A stretch of 37,243 bases of DNA, taken from contig JADLBT010000232.1 in NCBI GenBank assembly GCA_020847555.1, positions 1 to 37,243 of the forward strand, given 5' to 3'. This stretch comes from Gemmataceae bacterium. Its GTDB lineage: Bacteria; Planctomycetota; Planctomycetia; Gemmatales; Gemmataceae. The position numbers and the translations under genes were made by a program. Under the pieces are notes generated by a model, which was not told the origin of the DNA, ran no database searches, and saw only the letters and a list, made by a program, of their open reading frames with translations. Below are positions 1 to 7,357 of this stretch, piece by piece; position 1 is the stretch's first letter; every line of letters starts with the position of its first letter.

Positions 1-1
1 G

Positions 2-49
2 AGCGGAGGGACGACCCCGCATACCCCCGAAGAGGTCAACCCGGTATGA
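2..49 (+). CDS. C-terminal end of an upstream gene (partial)
   Basis: The frame starting at base 2 is open from the window edge and ends in TGA at 47-49, giving a short Thr/Pro-rich tail (GGTTPHTPEEVNPV). The stop overlaps the ATG of the next gene in an ATGA arrangement, the usual sign of translational coupling inside an operon. The product cannot be identified from 15 residues. It matters because it shows that the following membrane protein is not the first gene of its transcript. Confidence 0.5.
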   Translation, partial: SGGTTPHTPEEVNPV

Positions 50-2211
50 AACTCGATAAAGAGTTCGCACTCAAGCACAAGTTCTGGCTGGCGTTCGCCG
101 GCAGCCTGTTCTTCGTCCTGGTCGCCATCTTCCTGCAGTTCTTCATCGTTCCCGGAACCACCGCCGAGGCCCGCAAGAAGGTGGAGACCGAGTGGGACAC
201 GTTCAAGAAGTACACCGATCCGAAGAACCAAAAGTTCGTCGATGTCGCCCTGGTGAAGGCCAAAAAGGAGAAGGCCCGCGAGGACGAGGTCTGGCGCGAC
301 GCCTACCAGGCACAGAAGAAGCTGATAACGTTCCCGGCCGGACTGGAGCAGGAGTTCGAGTTCACGAAGGGTTACTTCGCCCTGGAGGTCACCCCGCTCG
401 GCAAGGACGCCACCCTGCCGCCCGACGAGCCGAAGCCCGCGGAGGAGGCCAACGGTCCGACCGGCAAGTTCCACGGCGTCATCACGCGCACGGCCCCGGA
501 GTCGATCGAGGTCAGGGGCCGCGATCCCAAGGATCCGAAGAAGCCGGCAGTGCGCGTGTTCCGCCACACGCCCTATGTCAAGGTGACGCTGCCGGAGGAC
601 AGGACGCCGAAGGATCGCTCGCCGGTGTTCGCTGACCTGGACGTTCTCAAGGGCGCGGCGGTGGCGGTGACGTACCAGAAGGGCATGTACTTCAACGACC
701 GGCTCACCCAGGCGCAGCAGACCACGTTCGCCAACACGTACGAGACCCAGCTCAAGGACATCCTCAAGGAGGCCCAGCCGCTCAACGAGATGGGCGGCGT
801 GCTGGTGCAGTTCAAGGGCTGGCTGTACGACAAGAACAAGCTCCCGCTGCCCGCCCAGGTGACCGGAACCGCGGGTATGCCCGGCGAGGCCGGATCTCCC
901 GGGCCGGGCGCGCCTGTGCCCATGCCCATGCCGGGGCCGATGGGCGAGGCGGGAGGCGTCTTCGGCACGGGCGCGAACAAATTCTTCCGCTACGTCAAGG
1001 AGTGGAAGCGGGAGGGGCTCGACATCTCCGACGGCGTGTGGATCGCCCAGGAGGATCTCTGGATTCAGCGCGAGCTGTTCCGCCTGGTCAAGAAGGCGAA
1101 CGACTACGTCGCGAACTTCGAGCCGGTCAAGGACGCGAAGGGCAAGGCGATTCCCGGGGTGTTCCGCAACCCGTACTGGCAGATGGAACTGAGTCTGAAA
1201 GACACCAAGGTCCACGCGAAGATCACGAATCTGCTCGACCGGGTGCAGCGGCTCGATCCGCGCTTCATGGTGCAGGTGCAGAAGGACGCCCCGCTGGTAT
1301 TGCTGGATCGCTTTGACGGCGAACCGCTGCAGCCGAAGGGGAGCAAGAAGGACACCTTCGAGCAGACATTCGACCTGAAGGGCGGCTACCGGCCGGAGGG
1401 TCTCTTCGCGGTCCGGCAGGTGCTGACGTGGGAGACGGCAGCCATCAAGCGGATCGATCAGATCGCGATCGGAACCGCCGCCGGGGACGGGTGGGCTCAG
1501 TCGCACCGGACGTCGGTCAAGCTCCTGAAGCCGCTCAAGGAACTGCCCGCCGCGGCGCCGGACGCCAGCACTACTGGCGAGATGCCGATGGGGGAGGCTC
1601 CCGGACCCGGGCCGATGGGCGGAGGACTCCCGGGCGGACCGGGCGGGGTCGGCGGGCCGCAGCGCGGGGCCATCCTGACGCCGAACGGCCTGGTGCGCAA
1701 CCGCTACGCGGACGTGACGCCGCAGGCGCGGCGCGTCCCGGTCGGCCTGGCCCTGATCGTGGACCAGATGCATGTGGCGCGCGTGCAGACGGCCTTCGCC
1801 GACTCGCCGCTGCGGTTCCTGACGACCCAGGTGCTGATGCACCGCTACCCGACGACGGTCCGGCCCGACAGCAATACCACCGGCCAGTTCGCGGGCGGGG
1901 AAGGCTACCCCGGGCCGATGGGCTCCCCCGGGCCGATGGGCTTCCCCGGCCCGATGGGCTCCCCCAGCGGCGGTTACCCGGCTCCGCCTCCGCCCGGGCC
2001 GGGCGGCTACCCGATGGGGCCGGGACCGATGGGCGAGGGGACCATGCCCGGCGACCCCTACGCCCCCGGCGCGCAGGCGACGGGCAGCGACGAGCAGGAG
2101 TCGAACGTGGCGCTGGTGATTTACGGGGTCGGGTCCCTGTACGAGCGATATCCGGCCCGCAAGAATGTCCCGGCGCCGCCGACCGAGGCGCCGCCGGCCG
2201 CGACCCCGTGA
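46..2211 (+). CDS. Single-pass membrane protein with collagen-like Gly-Pro-Met tracts, function unknown
   Basis: A 721-residue protein with a short basic N-terminus, one membrane segment at about residues 13-35, and a large extracytoplasmic part that starts with a charged, probably helical stretch (about 40-110). Three Gly/Pro/Met-rich tracts (about residues 277-305, 508-540 and 610-680) interrupt the globular sequence; the last contains six strict Gly-X-Y triplets. The start is set by the ATGA overlap with the preceding gene and a GAAGAGG upstream. The next gene has the same architecture and the same GPMG tracts, so the two products probably act together in the envelope. One TM followed by a helical region recalls PilN/PilO-type pilus inner-membrane proteins, but that is only a resemblance. 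I do not recognise the family. Confidence 0.85.
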   Translation: MKLDKEFALKHKFWLAFAGSLFFVLVAIFLQFFIVPGTTAEARKKVETEWDTFKKYTDPKNQKFVDVALVKAKKEKAREDEVWRDAYQAQKKLITFPAGLEQEFEFTKGYFALEVTPLGKDATLPPDEPKPAEEANGPTGKFHGVITRTAPESIEVRGRDPKDPKKPAVRVFRHTPYVKVTLPEDRTPKDRSPVFADLDVLKGAAVAVTYQKGMYFNDRLTQAQQTTFANTYETQLKDILKEAQPLNEMGGVLVQFKGWLYDKNKLPLPAQVTGTAGMPGEAGSPGPGAPVPMPMPGPMGEAGGVFGTGANKFFRYVKEWKREGLDISDGVWIAQEDLWIQRELFRLVKKANDYVANFEPVKDAKGKAIPGVFRNPYWQMELSLKDTKVHAKITNLLDRVQRLDPRFMVQVQKDAPLVLLDRFDGEPLQPKGSKKDTFEQTFDLKGGYRPEGLFAVRQVLTWETAAIKRIDQIAIGTAAGDGWAQSHRTSVKLLKPLKELPAAAPDASTTGEMPMGEAPGPGPMGGGLPGGPGGVGGPQRGAILTPNGLVRNRYADVTPQARRVPVGLALIVDQMHVARVQTAFADSPLRFLTTQVLMHRYPTTVRPDSNTTGQFAGGEGYPGPMGSPGPMGFPGPMGSPSGGYPAPPPPGPGGYPMGPGPMGEGTMPGDPYAPGAQATGSDEQESNVALVIYGVGSLYERYPARKNVPAPPTEAPPAATP
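1909..1962 (+). repeat. 18-bp in-frame tandem repeat, 3 copies
   Basis: Three consecutive 18-bp units (1909-1926, 1927-1944, 1945-1962) based on cccgggccgatgggctcc, differing at one or two bases each. They encode alternating GPM and GSP/GFP triplets, the Gly-X-Y pattern of collagen-like segments. The unit is a multiple of three, so copy-number change would alter tract length without breaking the gene. Confidence 0.85.
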
Positions 2212-2240
2212 CCCGATCCGGGGCAGCCGGTCCCGTTTGT

Positions 2241-2348
2241 CTTTCCCCCTCTCCCCTGGTGGGAGAGAGGGAAAGCAGGCAGCTACTCCCGGACCGGGTA
2301 GCAGATAACTCCTCCCCGCCCCCCTCGCCGTTTCGCGAAGGGGGCGGG
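2241..2348. repeat. Two intergenic palindromes between the paired membrane-protein genes
   Basis: Two stem-forming elements lie in the 168-bp gap. The first (2241-2274) is a near-palindrome with CTTTCCCCCTCTCCC facing GGGAGAGAGGGAAAG; a near copy occurs at 25332-25367, so it is a dispersed element. The second pairs CCCGCCCCC (2315-2323) with GGGGGCGGG (2340-2348). Neither is followed by a T-run, so they are more likely repeats or mRNA processing/stability structures than terminators. Confidence 0.6.
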
Positions 2349-2379
2349 CTTCTCGCCCGATCCTTCAGGGGATAACCAC

Positions 2380-4629
2380 ATGGCCAGGTTCAAGGTCGAT
2401 ACGCAGCGGATCAAGCAACTCCTCCGCGAGAAGGTGGAATATGTCGCAGTGGGGGTAGCCGGGTTCCTCGCGCTGCTCCTCCTCGGCATCGGCCTGGTGA
2501 GCGTCTTCGGGTCCGGCTCCCGGGCAGGGGACATCAAGGAAGACGCCGTCACCCTCAAGCGGAAACTCGACAGCGCCGACCCGGGGACGGAAACGGCCGC
2601 TCCGACGGAGGAACCGCCGCCGGATGGCAGCTCCCCGCCGCCGGCGCCGAAGAAGGACGCCGAGGAGAAGATCGCCTGGACCCTCAACACGCCCGGTAGC
2701 ACGTTCGTGGCCGGCAGCTCCTGGTACGACGCGAACCTGGCGGGCGACAACCGCAAGCGCAACCCGACCATCCTGCCGATCGACGTGGCGGATCGGAGCG
2801 GCAAGGGCAAGTTCCTGCAGATCGATGCCATCGTTAGCGGGTTCAGCCGGTACGACATCTCTCAGCGGGACCAGAAGATCTGGGCGCTGGAGACGGACGC
2901 GAACAAGGGAGCCCGCGCCGGCCTGCCGCCGGTCGAGTACGTCGGGACGGAGCACCTGATCCTCGTTCACGCCACCTTCCCGTACCTCGACCAGATGGAG
3001 CAGTACCGCAAGGCGCTGCGGCTGGACAGGGTCCAGGACGTGTACCTGCGCGGCCTGATGCCGACCTTCGCCGGGCTGCTGGTCCGCCGCCGGGCGTTCG
3101 GCCCGGACGGGAAGGTCAGCGAATTCGAGAAGGTCTACTTCCAGGACAAGGACGGGAACATCACCGCCATCGATCCGGTCAAGAAGGTGCTGGGCGAGGC
3201 GGTCTACGATCAGGAGACCGTCTACTCCCTCAGCCATGTTCTCGCGGTCAACGGCGGGGCCACGCCCCTGCCGCGGCTGCCCTACGGCAAGTACCCGGAG
3301 GTGGCGCTCGAGGGGATCGTGGTCCGTGGCCCAACGGCAGCCGCGGCGGGCGGCGAGACCCCGCCGGGCGGCGCGGGCCGGTTCATCCCGATCCCGGGGC
3401 CGATGGGCAAGGGCGGCGCGCCCGGCCCGGGTCCGATGCCGATGGGCGGGGAAGCGCCAATGGGGGGCGGCGGGCTTGAGGTTCTGGCGGGCCGCCCCAC
3501 GCCGGTCCCGCTGAAGAGCTACCCCAGGGCGTTCGCCGACCGCGTCACCGGCAAGAAGATCAACTACTTCAGCCCGTGGGGCGTCTTCCCGGAGGTGGCG
3601 CGCGGGGCAGCCAACACGTCCGCGTACCAGTACCCGGCCGCCGCTCCGGGGATGGAGAAGGGCTTTCAGTTCAACAGCCCGCGGTTCGGCAGTCCGTCGG
3701 GACCCGGTCCGATGGGACCTGGCCCGATGGGGGCCGTCGTGGCTCCCGGACCGGGCGACACGGGTGAGGGGGCCGACCCGACGCAGAAGGCGAGCGCCAT
3801 CAGCGGGCTTTCAAAGGACGGCAAGGTGCTGGTCCGGTTCGTCGATGCCGGCCTGCAGCCGGGGTACTACTACCAGTACGAGGTGGTGGTGCGGATGGTG
3901 AACCCGAACTTCGGCAAGCCGAAGGAGGTCGCCTACCCGGCCCTGGCGGAGAAGAAGGTGCTCTACTCGCCGCCGGTCTACACCCCGTGGGTGAAGGTGC
4001 CGCGCGAATTCGATTTCTACGTCGTGGACCAGAAGTCGCTGGAGACGAAGGGCCGCAAGGGCATCGACAGGGATCCCATCTACGGCAACCTGGACAAGAA
4101 AATTCCGATCCAGATCCACCAGTGGATCCGGGAGACGCGGGAGGGGGCCGGGCGGTCGGTGGCCGACTGGGTGGTCGGCGAGCGGCTGCTGTTCTGCCGG
4201 GGCGAGACGATCGAGCGCAAGGCGGTCGAGATCGAGGTGCCGACGTGGAACGCTCTCACCGGCCAGTTCGAGCTGGGCATCCGGCCCCCGTCTGTCAAGG
4301 GGAAGAAGTCCCGGCCGGCGGGGAACGAGCTGCCGGTCGATTTCGGACCCCCCGACGGCGGCCCGGTGGTGGTCGATTTCACCGCCGGCCCACCGGGCAA
4401 GCTGGACGAGGCGAACATCGAGTTGCTGGTGATGTCACGGGAGGGCAAGCTGTACGTCCGCAACAGCCGGGACGACTCCGACCCGGAGATGGAGAGCGGC
4501 CACCGGCGGCTGGAGCGGTATGAGGCGTGGAAGAAGCGCGTCCAGCAACTCCGCCAGGGGCCGATCTCGGCCACCCCCAACATGCCGGGAGATCCGAGCG
4601 GCATGAACCCGATGAGCGTCATGCCGTGA
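2380..4629 (+). CDS. Second single-pass membrane protein with GPMG tracts, function unknown
   Basis: A 749-residue protein: basic cytoplasmic N-terminus (about 1-20), one membrane segment (about 21-43), an acidic Pro-rich linker (about 60-95) and a long extracytoplasmic region. Gly/Pro/Met-rich tracts occur at about residues 340-370 and 430-470, with the GPGPM/GPMG wording seen in the upstream protein. An AGGGGA sits 5-10 bases before the ATG. It is the last gene before a strong terminator at 4657-4689, and with the upstream gene forms the end of an operon. The shared design argues for a common complex or a duplication followed by divergence. No catalytic motif is visible and I do not recognise the family. 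Confidence 0.85.
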   Translation: MARFKVDTQRIKQLLREKVEYVAVGVAGFLALLLLGIGLVSVFGSGSRAGDIKEDAVTLKRKLDSADPGTETAAPTEEPPPDGSSPPPAPKKDAEEKIAWTLNTPGSTFVAGSSWYDANLAGDNRKRNPTILPIDVADRSGKGKFLQIDAIVSGFSRYDISQRDQKIWALETDANKGARAGLPPVEYVGTEHLILVHATFPYLDQMEQYRKALRLDRVQDVYLRGLMPTFAGLLVRRRAFGPDGKVSEFEKVYFQDKDGNITAIDPVKKVLGEAVYDQETVYSLSHVLAVNGGATPLPRLPYGKYPEVALEGIVVRGPTAAAAGGETPPGGAGRFIPIPGPMGKGGAPGPGPMPMGGEAPMGGGGLEVLAGRPTPVPLKSYPRAFADRVTGKKINYFSPWGVFPEVARGAANTSAYQYPAAAPGMEKGFQFNSPRFGSPSGPGPMGPGPMGAVVAPGPGDTGEGADPTQKASAISGLSKDGKVLVRFVDAGLQPGYYYQYEVVVRMVNPNFGKPKEVAYPALAEKKVLYSPPVYTPWVKVPREFDFYVVDQKSLETKGRKGIDRDPIYGNLDKKIPIQIHQWIRETREGAGRSVADWVVGERLLFCRGETIERKAVEIEVPTWNALTGQFELGIRPPSVKGKKSRPAGNELPVDFGPPDGGPVVVDFTAGPPGKLDEANIELLVMSREGKLYVRNSRDDSDPEMESGHRRLERYEAWKKRVQQLRQGPISATPNMPGDPSGMNPMSVMP

Positions 4630-4656
4630 TTCGGGGCTCCTTCCCAACCATCCCAG

Positions 4657-4689
4657 ACGCCCGCCGGCCCCCAGCCGGCGGGCGTTTTT
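4657..4689 (+). terminator. Rho-independent terminator of the membrane-protein operon
   Basis: A perfect 11-bp stem, CGCCCGCCGGC (4658-4668) with GCCGGCGGGCG (4674-4684), 5-base loop, then TTTTT at 4685-4689. It lies 28 bases after the stop of the second membrane-protein gene. Confidence 0.9.
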
Positions 4690-4746
4690 CGTTTCCCGCG
4701 AGCCGGTTTGCCGGCCCCAACCTGGAGGAGGACTTGACCGCACGAT

Positions 4747-4774
4747 TTGACTGCGGTAGTTGATGCGCTAGAAT
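4747..4774 (+). promoter_or_regulatory. Sigma70-type promoter for the 172-aa gene
   Basis: TTGACT (4747-4752) and TAGAAT (4769-4774) are separated by 16 bases, close to the housekeeping consensus. They lie between the upstream terminator and the start codon at 4829, giving a leader of about 48 bases. Confidence 0.6.
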
Positions 4775-4828
4775 TGGAGAGAGGCTGCGGCCAGGGACGG
4801 CCGGGCCTGGAGAAGAAGAGGTCACGTC

Positions 4829-5347
4829 ATGTGGTACTATGACCCCGATCATCCGCTGCGGCGGCTGTTCGCCGGCCTCACCGAACAGACCTTCCTGACG
4901 ACCCTCGGGATCGGCGACCCGCCACTCGTTGACTACCTGTCGCTGCTGCTGTCGCGCTTCGTCCACATGGACGCCGTCTACCGGCTGCGGAACGCCGAGG
5001 GGCGGCGCCTGGAGGACGTGGTGGACATGGTGCTGGAGGCGGAGGCTCTACCGCCGGAAGGACGCACCCGCCGCGAGTACCACCGCCATGTCGGCGACTT
5101 CACCCTGTTCTGGACCGGCGTGTTCCCGGAGGGGCGCCACCGGGCGCGGGGGCCATACGCGAAGGATCGCCTCGTCGATTACACCCAGCAGGGCAAGCGC
5201 TCCTACTATATCGCCAGCACGTGCGAGGAGGACGCGCACCGGGAGGAGGCGCGGGTGCTGCGCCGGTTGAGCGAGGAGTTCGAGGTGTGCGCCTACGGGC
5301 TGTCCGAGGTGCGCCGCGAGTGGCAGCGCAAGGGGCAGGGCGCTTAA
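4829..5347 (+). CDS. Conserved-looking hypothetical protein, 172 aa
   Basis: A soluble 172-residue protein with no signal peptide or membrane segment. It opens with an aromatic/acidic stretch (MWYYDPDHPLRRLF), then alternates helical leucine-rich and charged segments. The region around residues 84-130 (YHRHVGDFTLFWTGVFPE and a following Lys/Tyr-rich part) looks like the conserved core. AAGAGG sits 7 bases before the ATG, and a good promoter and an upstream terminator isolate the gene as a single-gene unit. No metal-binding or nucleotide-binding motif is evident. I do not recognise the family; the codon use matches its neighbours and the gene looks real. Confidence 0.8.
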   Translation: MWYYDPDHPLRRLFAGLTEQTFLTTLGIGDPPLVDYLSLLLSRFVHMDAVYRLRNAEGRRLEDVVDMVLEAEALPPEGRTRREYHRHVGDFTLFWTGVFPEGRHRARGPYAKDRLVDYTQQGKRSYYIASTCEEDAHREEARVLRRLSEEFEVCAYGLSEVRREWQRKGQGA

Positions 5348-5478
5348 CGTCGCTCCTTACCAGCCCGGACCGCCCGCGCCGGGCGCCCCCGCGCTCGTCT
5401 TTCTTTGTTCGAGATGAAGAGGGCGCGATCGTGCAGGACTGACGGCTGTTTCCCGATCCTTCGGGTTCCGGTTACCGA

Positions 5479-7239
5479 TCACTCCAGGAAACTCAGGCCG
5501 TATCCCTTCAGGCTGATCCCCATGTTCCCCAGCTGGCTGTTAATGGTGTCGCTCATGAGGGGCAGGGAATTCATGAATTGCTGCGTGGCGGTGTTGCTGG
5601 TCGAGGTCGGTGTCCACGAGTACCAGCTGACCGGCTCCACTTCCCACCACGGCTTGCTCGCCCAACCGTTCATGTAGTACTCGTCCCAGCCCGATTCGCC
5701 GTCCAGGTAATCGGCCCCGGCCCGCCCGCCGTCGAGGATGTCGCTGCCGTACTCTCCCAGCAGGAGGTCGTCGCCAGCGTCCCCGAAGAGCCGGTCATCG
5801 CCGTCGCCCCCGATCAGGATGTCGATGCCCGCCTCGCCCTGCAACTCGTCGTTGCCGCCCTGTCCCAGGAGCAGGTCACTGCCGCCGCCGCCGTAGATCT
5901 TGTCGGCGCCGTCGCCCCCGCCCAGGATGTCGGTATCCGCCCCACCGCCCAGCGTGTCTTTGCCAGCCCCGCCACTGACCAGGGAAGGAATCCGCACACC
6001 GGGCAGATCCACCCAGTCGTTCCCGCCAAGCGCGTTGACCCCAATGAGTCGGACCTGGCTGGCCTTGACACGACCCGAGACCCCGTCCACCGAAATGTTT
6101 CCGCCGGACTCGCGCACGGTAATCGTCTCGCTCGAGCCTGTGCCTTCGATGTAGAGGAAGCCGTTTGAGAACTCGACCTTCAGGGTGCCGCCCGAGAAAC
6201 CGCTCCCGGCCGAGGTAGACGTGGCAGTCGAGGGAGTCGTTGCGCTGGTGGTCGAGGGGGTCGTGGCGCCGGTGGTCGAGGGGGTCGTTGCGCTGGTGGT
6301 CGAGGAGCCGAGGACATTGCCGGGGGACAGCGTCGGACTCGGCTCCACCGAAACGGTCTGCGGCGGAGGGGCCGTGAAAGTCCAGGCGCCGACCACCGGC
6401 GTCATGTTCGGCCCGCCGTAGGCGAATGGGGTAACGTCCGGGGCTCCCGCCGTGTTGCTGTTGCCCAGATACCAGACGCCGCTGAGATCGTACACCGCGA
6501 CCGAGTCCCTGCCGTCGCCGTTCCAGTCGCCCGCGACCGGCGTCCACCCGGCCCCGCCGAACGCGAACGGCGCGACGTCCGGCGCCCCCGCGCTGTTGCT
6601 GTTGCGCAGGTAGAAGGTCGCGGTGGCGGGGTCGAACACGCCGGCCGTGTCCTTGCCGTCGCCGTCCCAGTCGCCCACCACCGGCACCCAGCCCGCGCCG
6701 CCGTACCGGAACGGCGCGACGTCGGGCGCCCCCTCGCTGTTACTGTTGCGCAGCTGCCAGGTCGCCGTGATCGGATCGAAGACACCGACGGTGTCGGTGC
6801 CGTCGCCGTCCCAGTCGCCCACCACCGGGATCTGCCCCGCGCTGCCGTACCGGAACGGGGCGACGTCGGGGGCGCCGGCGTCGTTGGCGTTCCGCAGATA
6901 CCAGACGAGGGCGCCGTCACTACCCGCGCCGGTCGGATCGACGACGCCGATCGTGGTCCGGCCATCGCCGTTCCAGTCGCCCACCTTGACGGTCCACCCG
7001 GCCCCTCCGAAGGCGAACGGCTGCACGTCCGGGGCGCCCGGGGTGTTACTGTCGCGCAGGTAGTGGGTGGCGGTCGTGGGGTCGAAAACCCCGCAGGTGT
7101 CCAGAGCCGCCGGGGCGAGGCGGTCTTCGAGAGCCTCAACCTGGATCCGGGTACGGGCCGGCGCCGGGCGCGACTGCCGGGAGCGCCCGCGCGGGGAGAG
7201 GAAGCGTGCCTTGAGCGTGTCGAGCCACCGGGTCAACAT
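5479..7239 (-). CDS. Secreted VEALEDR-type protein with FG-GAP/VCBS-like repeats and RTX calcium-binding repeats
   Basis: 586 residues. The basic N-terminus with VEALEDRLAPA (34-44) is the planctomycete export/anchoring signature seen in many giant surface proteins. Five repeats of about 49 residues follow (about 46-290), each with a GDWNGDG/GDWDGDG calcium loop, typical of FG-GAP/VCBS propeller blades. A Thr/Ser/Pro linker (about 300-335) then leads to RTX nonapeptides GGxGxDxLx (about 400-520). The protein probably binds calcium outside the cell; no catalytic domain is visible. The start at 7239 is chosen because CAGGAG lies 9 bases upstream; an in-frame start at 7290 would put that ribosome site inside the gene. 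It lies 118 bp downstream of the kinase gene, so co-transcription is possible. Confidence 0.85.
   Translation of the reverse strand: MLTRWLDTLKARFLSPRGRSRQSRPAPARTRIQVEALEDRLAPAALDTCGVFDPTTATHYLRDSNTPGAPDVQPFAFGGAGWTVKVGDWNGDGRTTIGVVDPTGAGSDGALVWYLRNANDAGAPDVAPFRYGSAGQIPVVGDWDGDGTDTVGVFDPITATWQLRNSNSEGAPDVAPFRYGGAGWVPVVGDWDGDGKDTAGVFDPATATFYLRNSNSAGAPDVAPFAFGGAGWTPVAGDWNGDGRDSVAVYDLSGVWYLGNSNTAGAPDVTPFAYGGPNMTPVVGAWTFTAPPPQTVSVEPSPTLSPGNVLGSSTTSATTPSTTGATTPSTTSATTPSTATSTSAGSGFSGGTLKVEFSNGFLYIEGTGSSETITVRESGGNISVDGVSGRVKASQVRLIGVNALGGNDWVDLPGVRIPSLVSGGAGKDTLGGGADTDILGGGDGADKIYGGGGSDLLLGQGGNDELQGEAGIDILIGGDGDDRLFGDAGDDLLLGEYGSDILDGGRAGADYLDGESGWDEYYMNGWASKPWWEVEPVSWYSWTPTSTSNTATQQFMNSLPLMSDTINSQLGNMGISLKGYGLSFLE
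6227..6298 (-). repeat. 24-bp minisatellite, 3 copies, encoding the TTSATTPS linker
   Basis: Units at 6227-6250, 6251-6274 and 6275-6298 are nearly identical (plus-strand wording gtcgagggggtcgttgcgct then ggtg). The unit encodes eight Ser/Thr/Pro residues joining the FG-GAP and RTX parts of the secreted protein. Being a multiple of three, it can change length without loss of frame. Confidence 0.85.
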
Positions 7240-7357
7240 GGGACGAGTCTCCTGAAGGGGTTGAGGGATCGTGTCGGCCACCAGGATCAACGGGGCGGCT
7301 TTACACGACTTCGCACCGAGCCTTGCGGGCTCCGGCGCGACATCCCTGATCGGGAGA

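Noticed and set aside
6227..6298. CRISPR-like array
   Set aside because: The 24-bp units are directly adjacent with no spacers and are in frame inside a gene, so this is a minisatellite.
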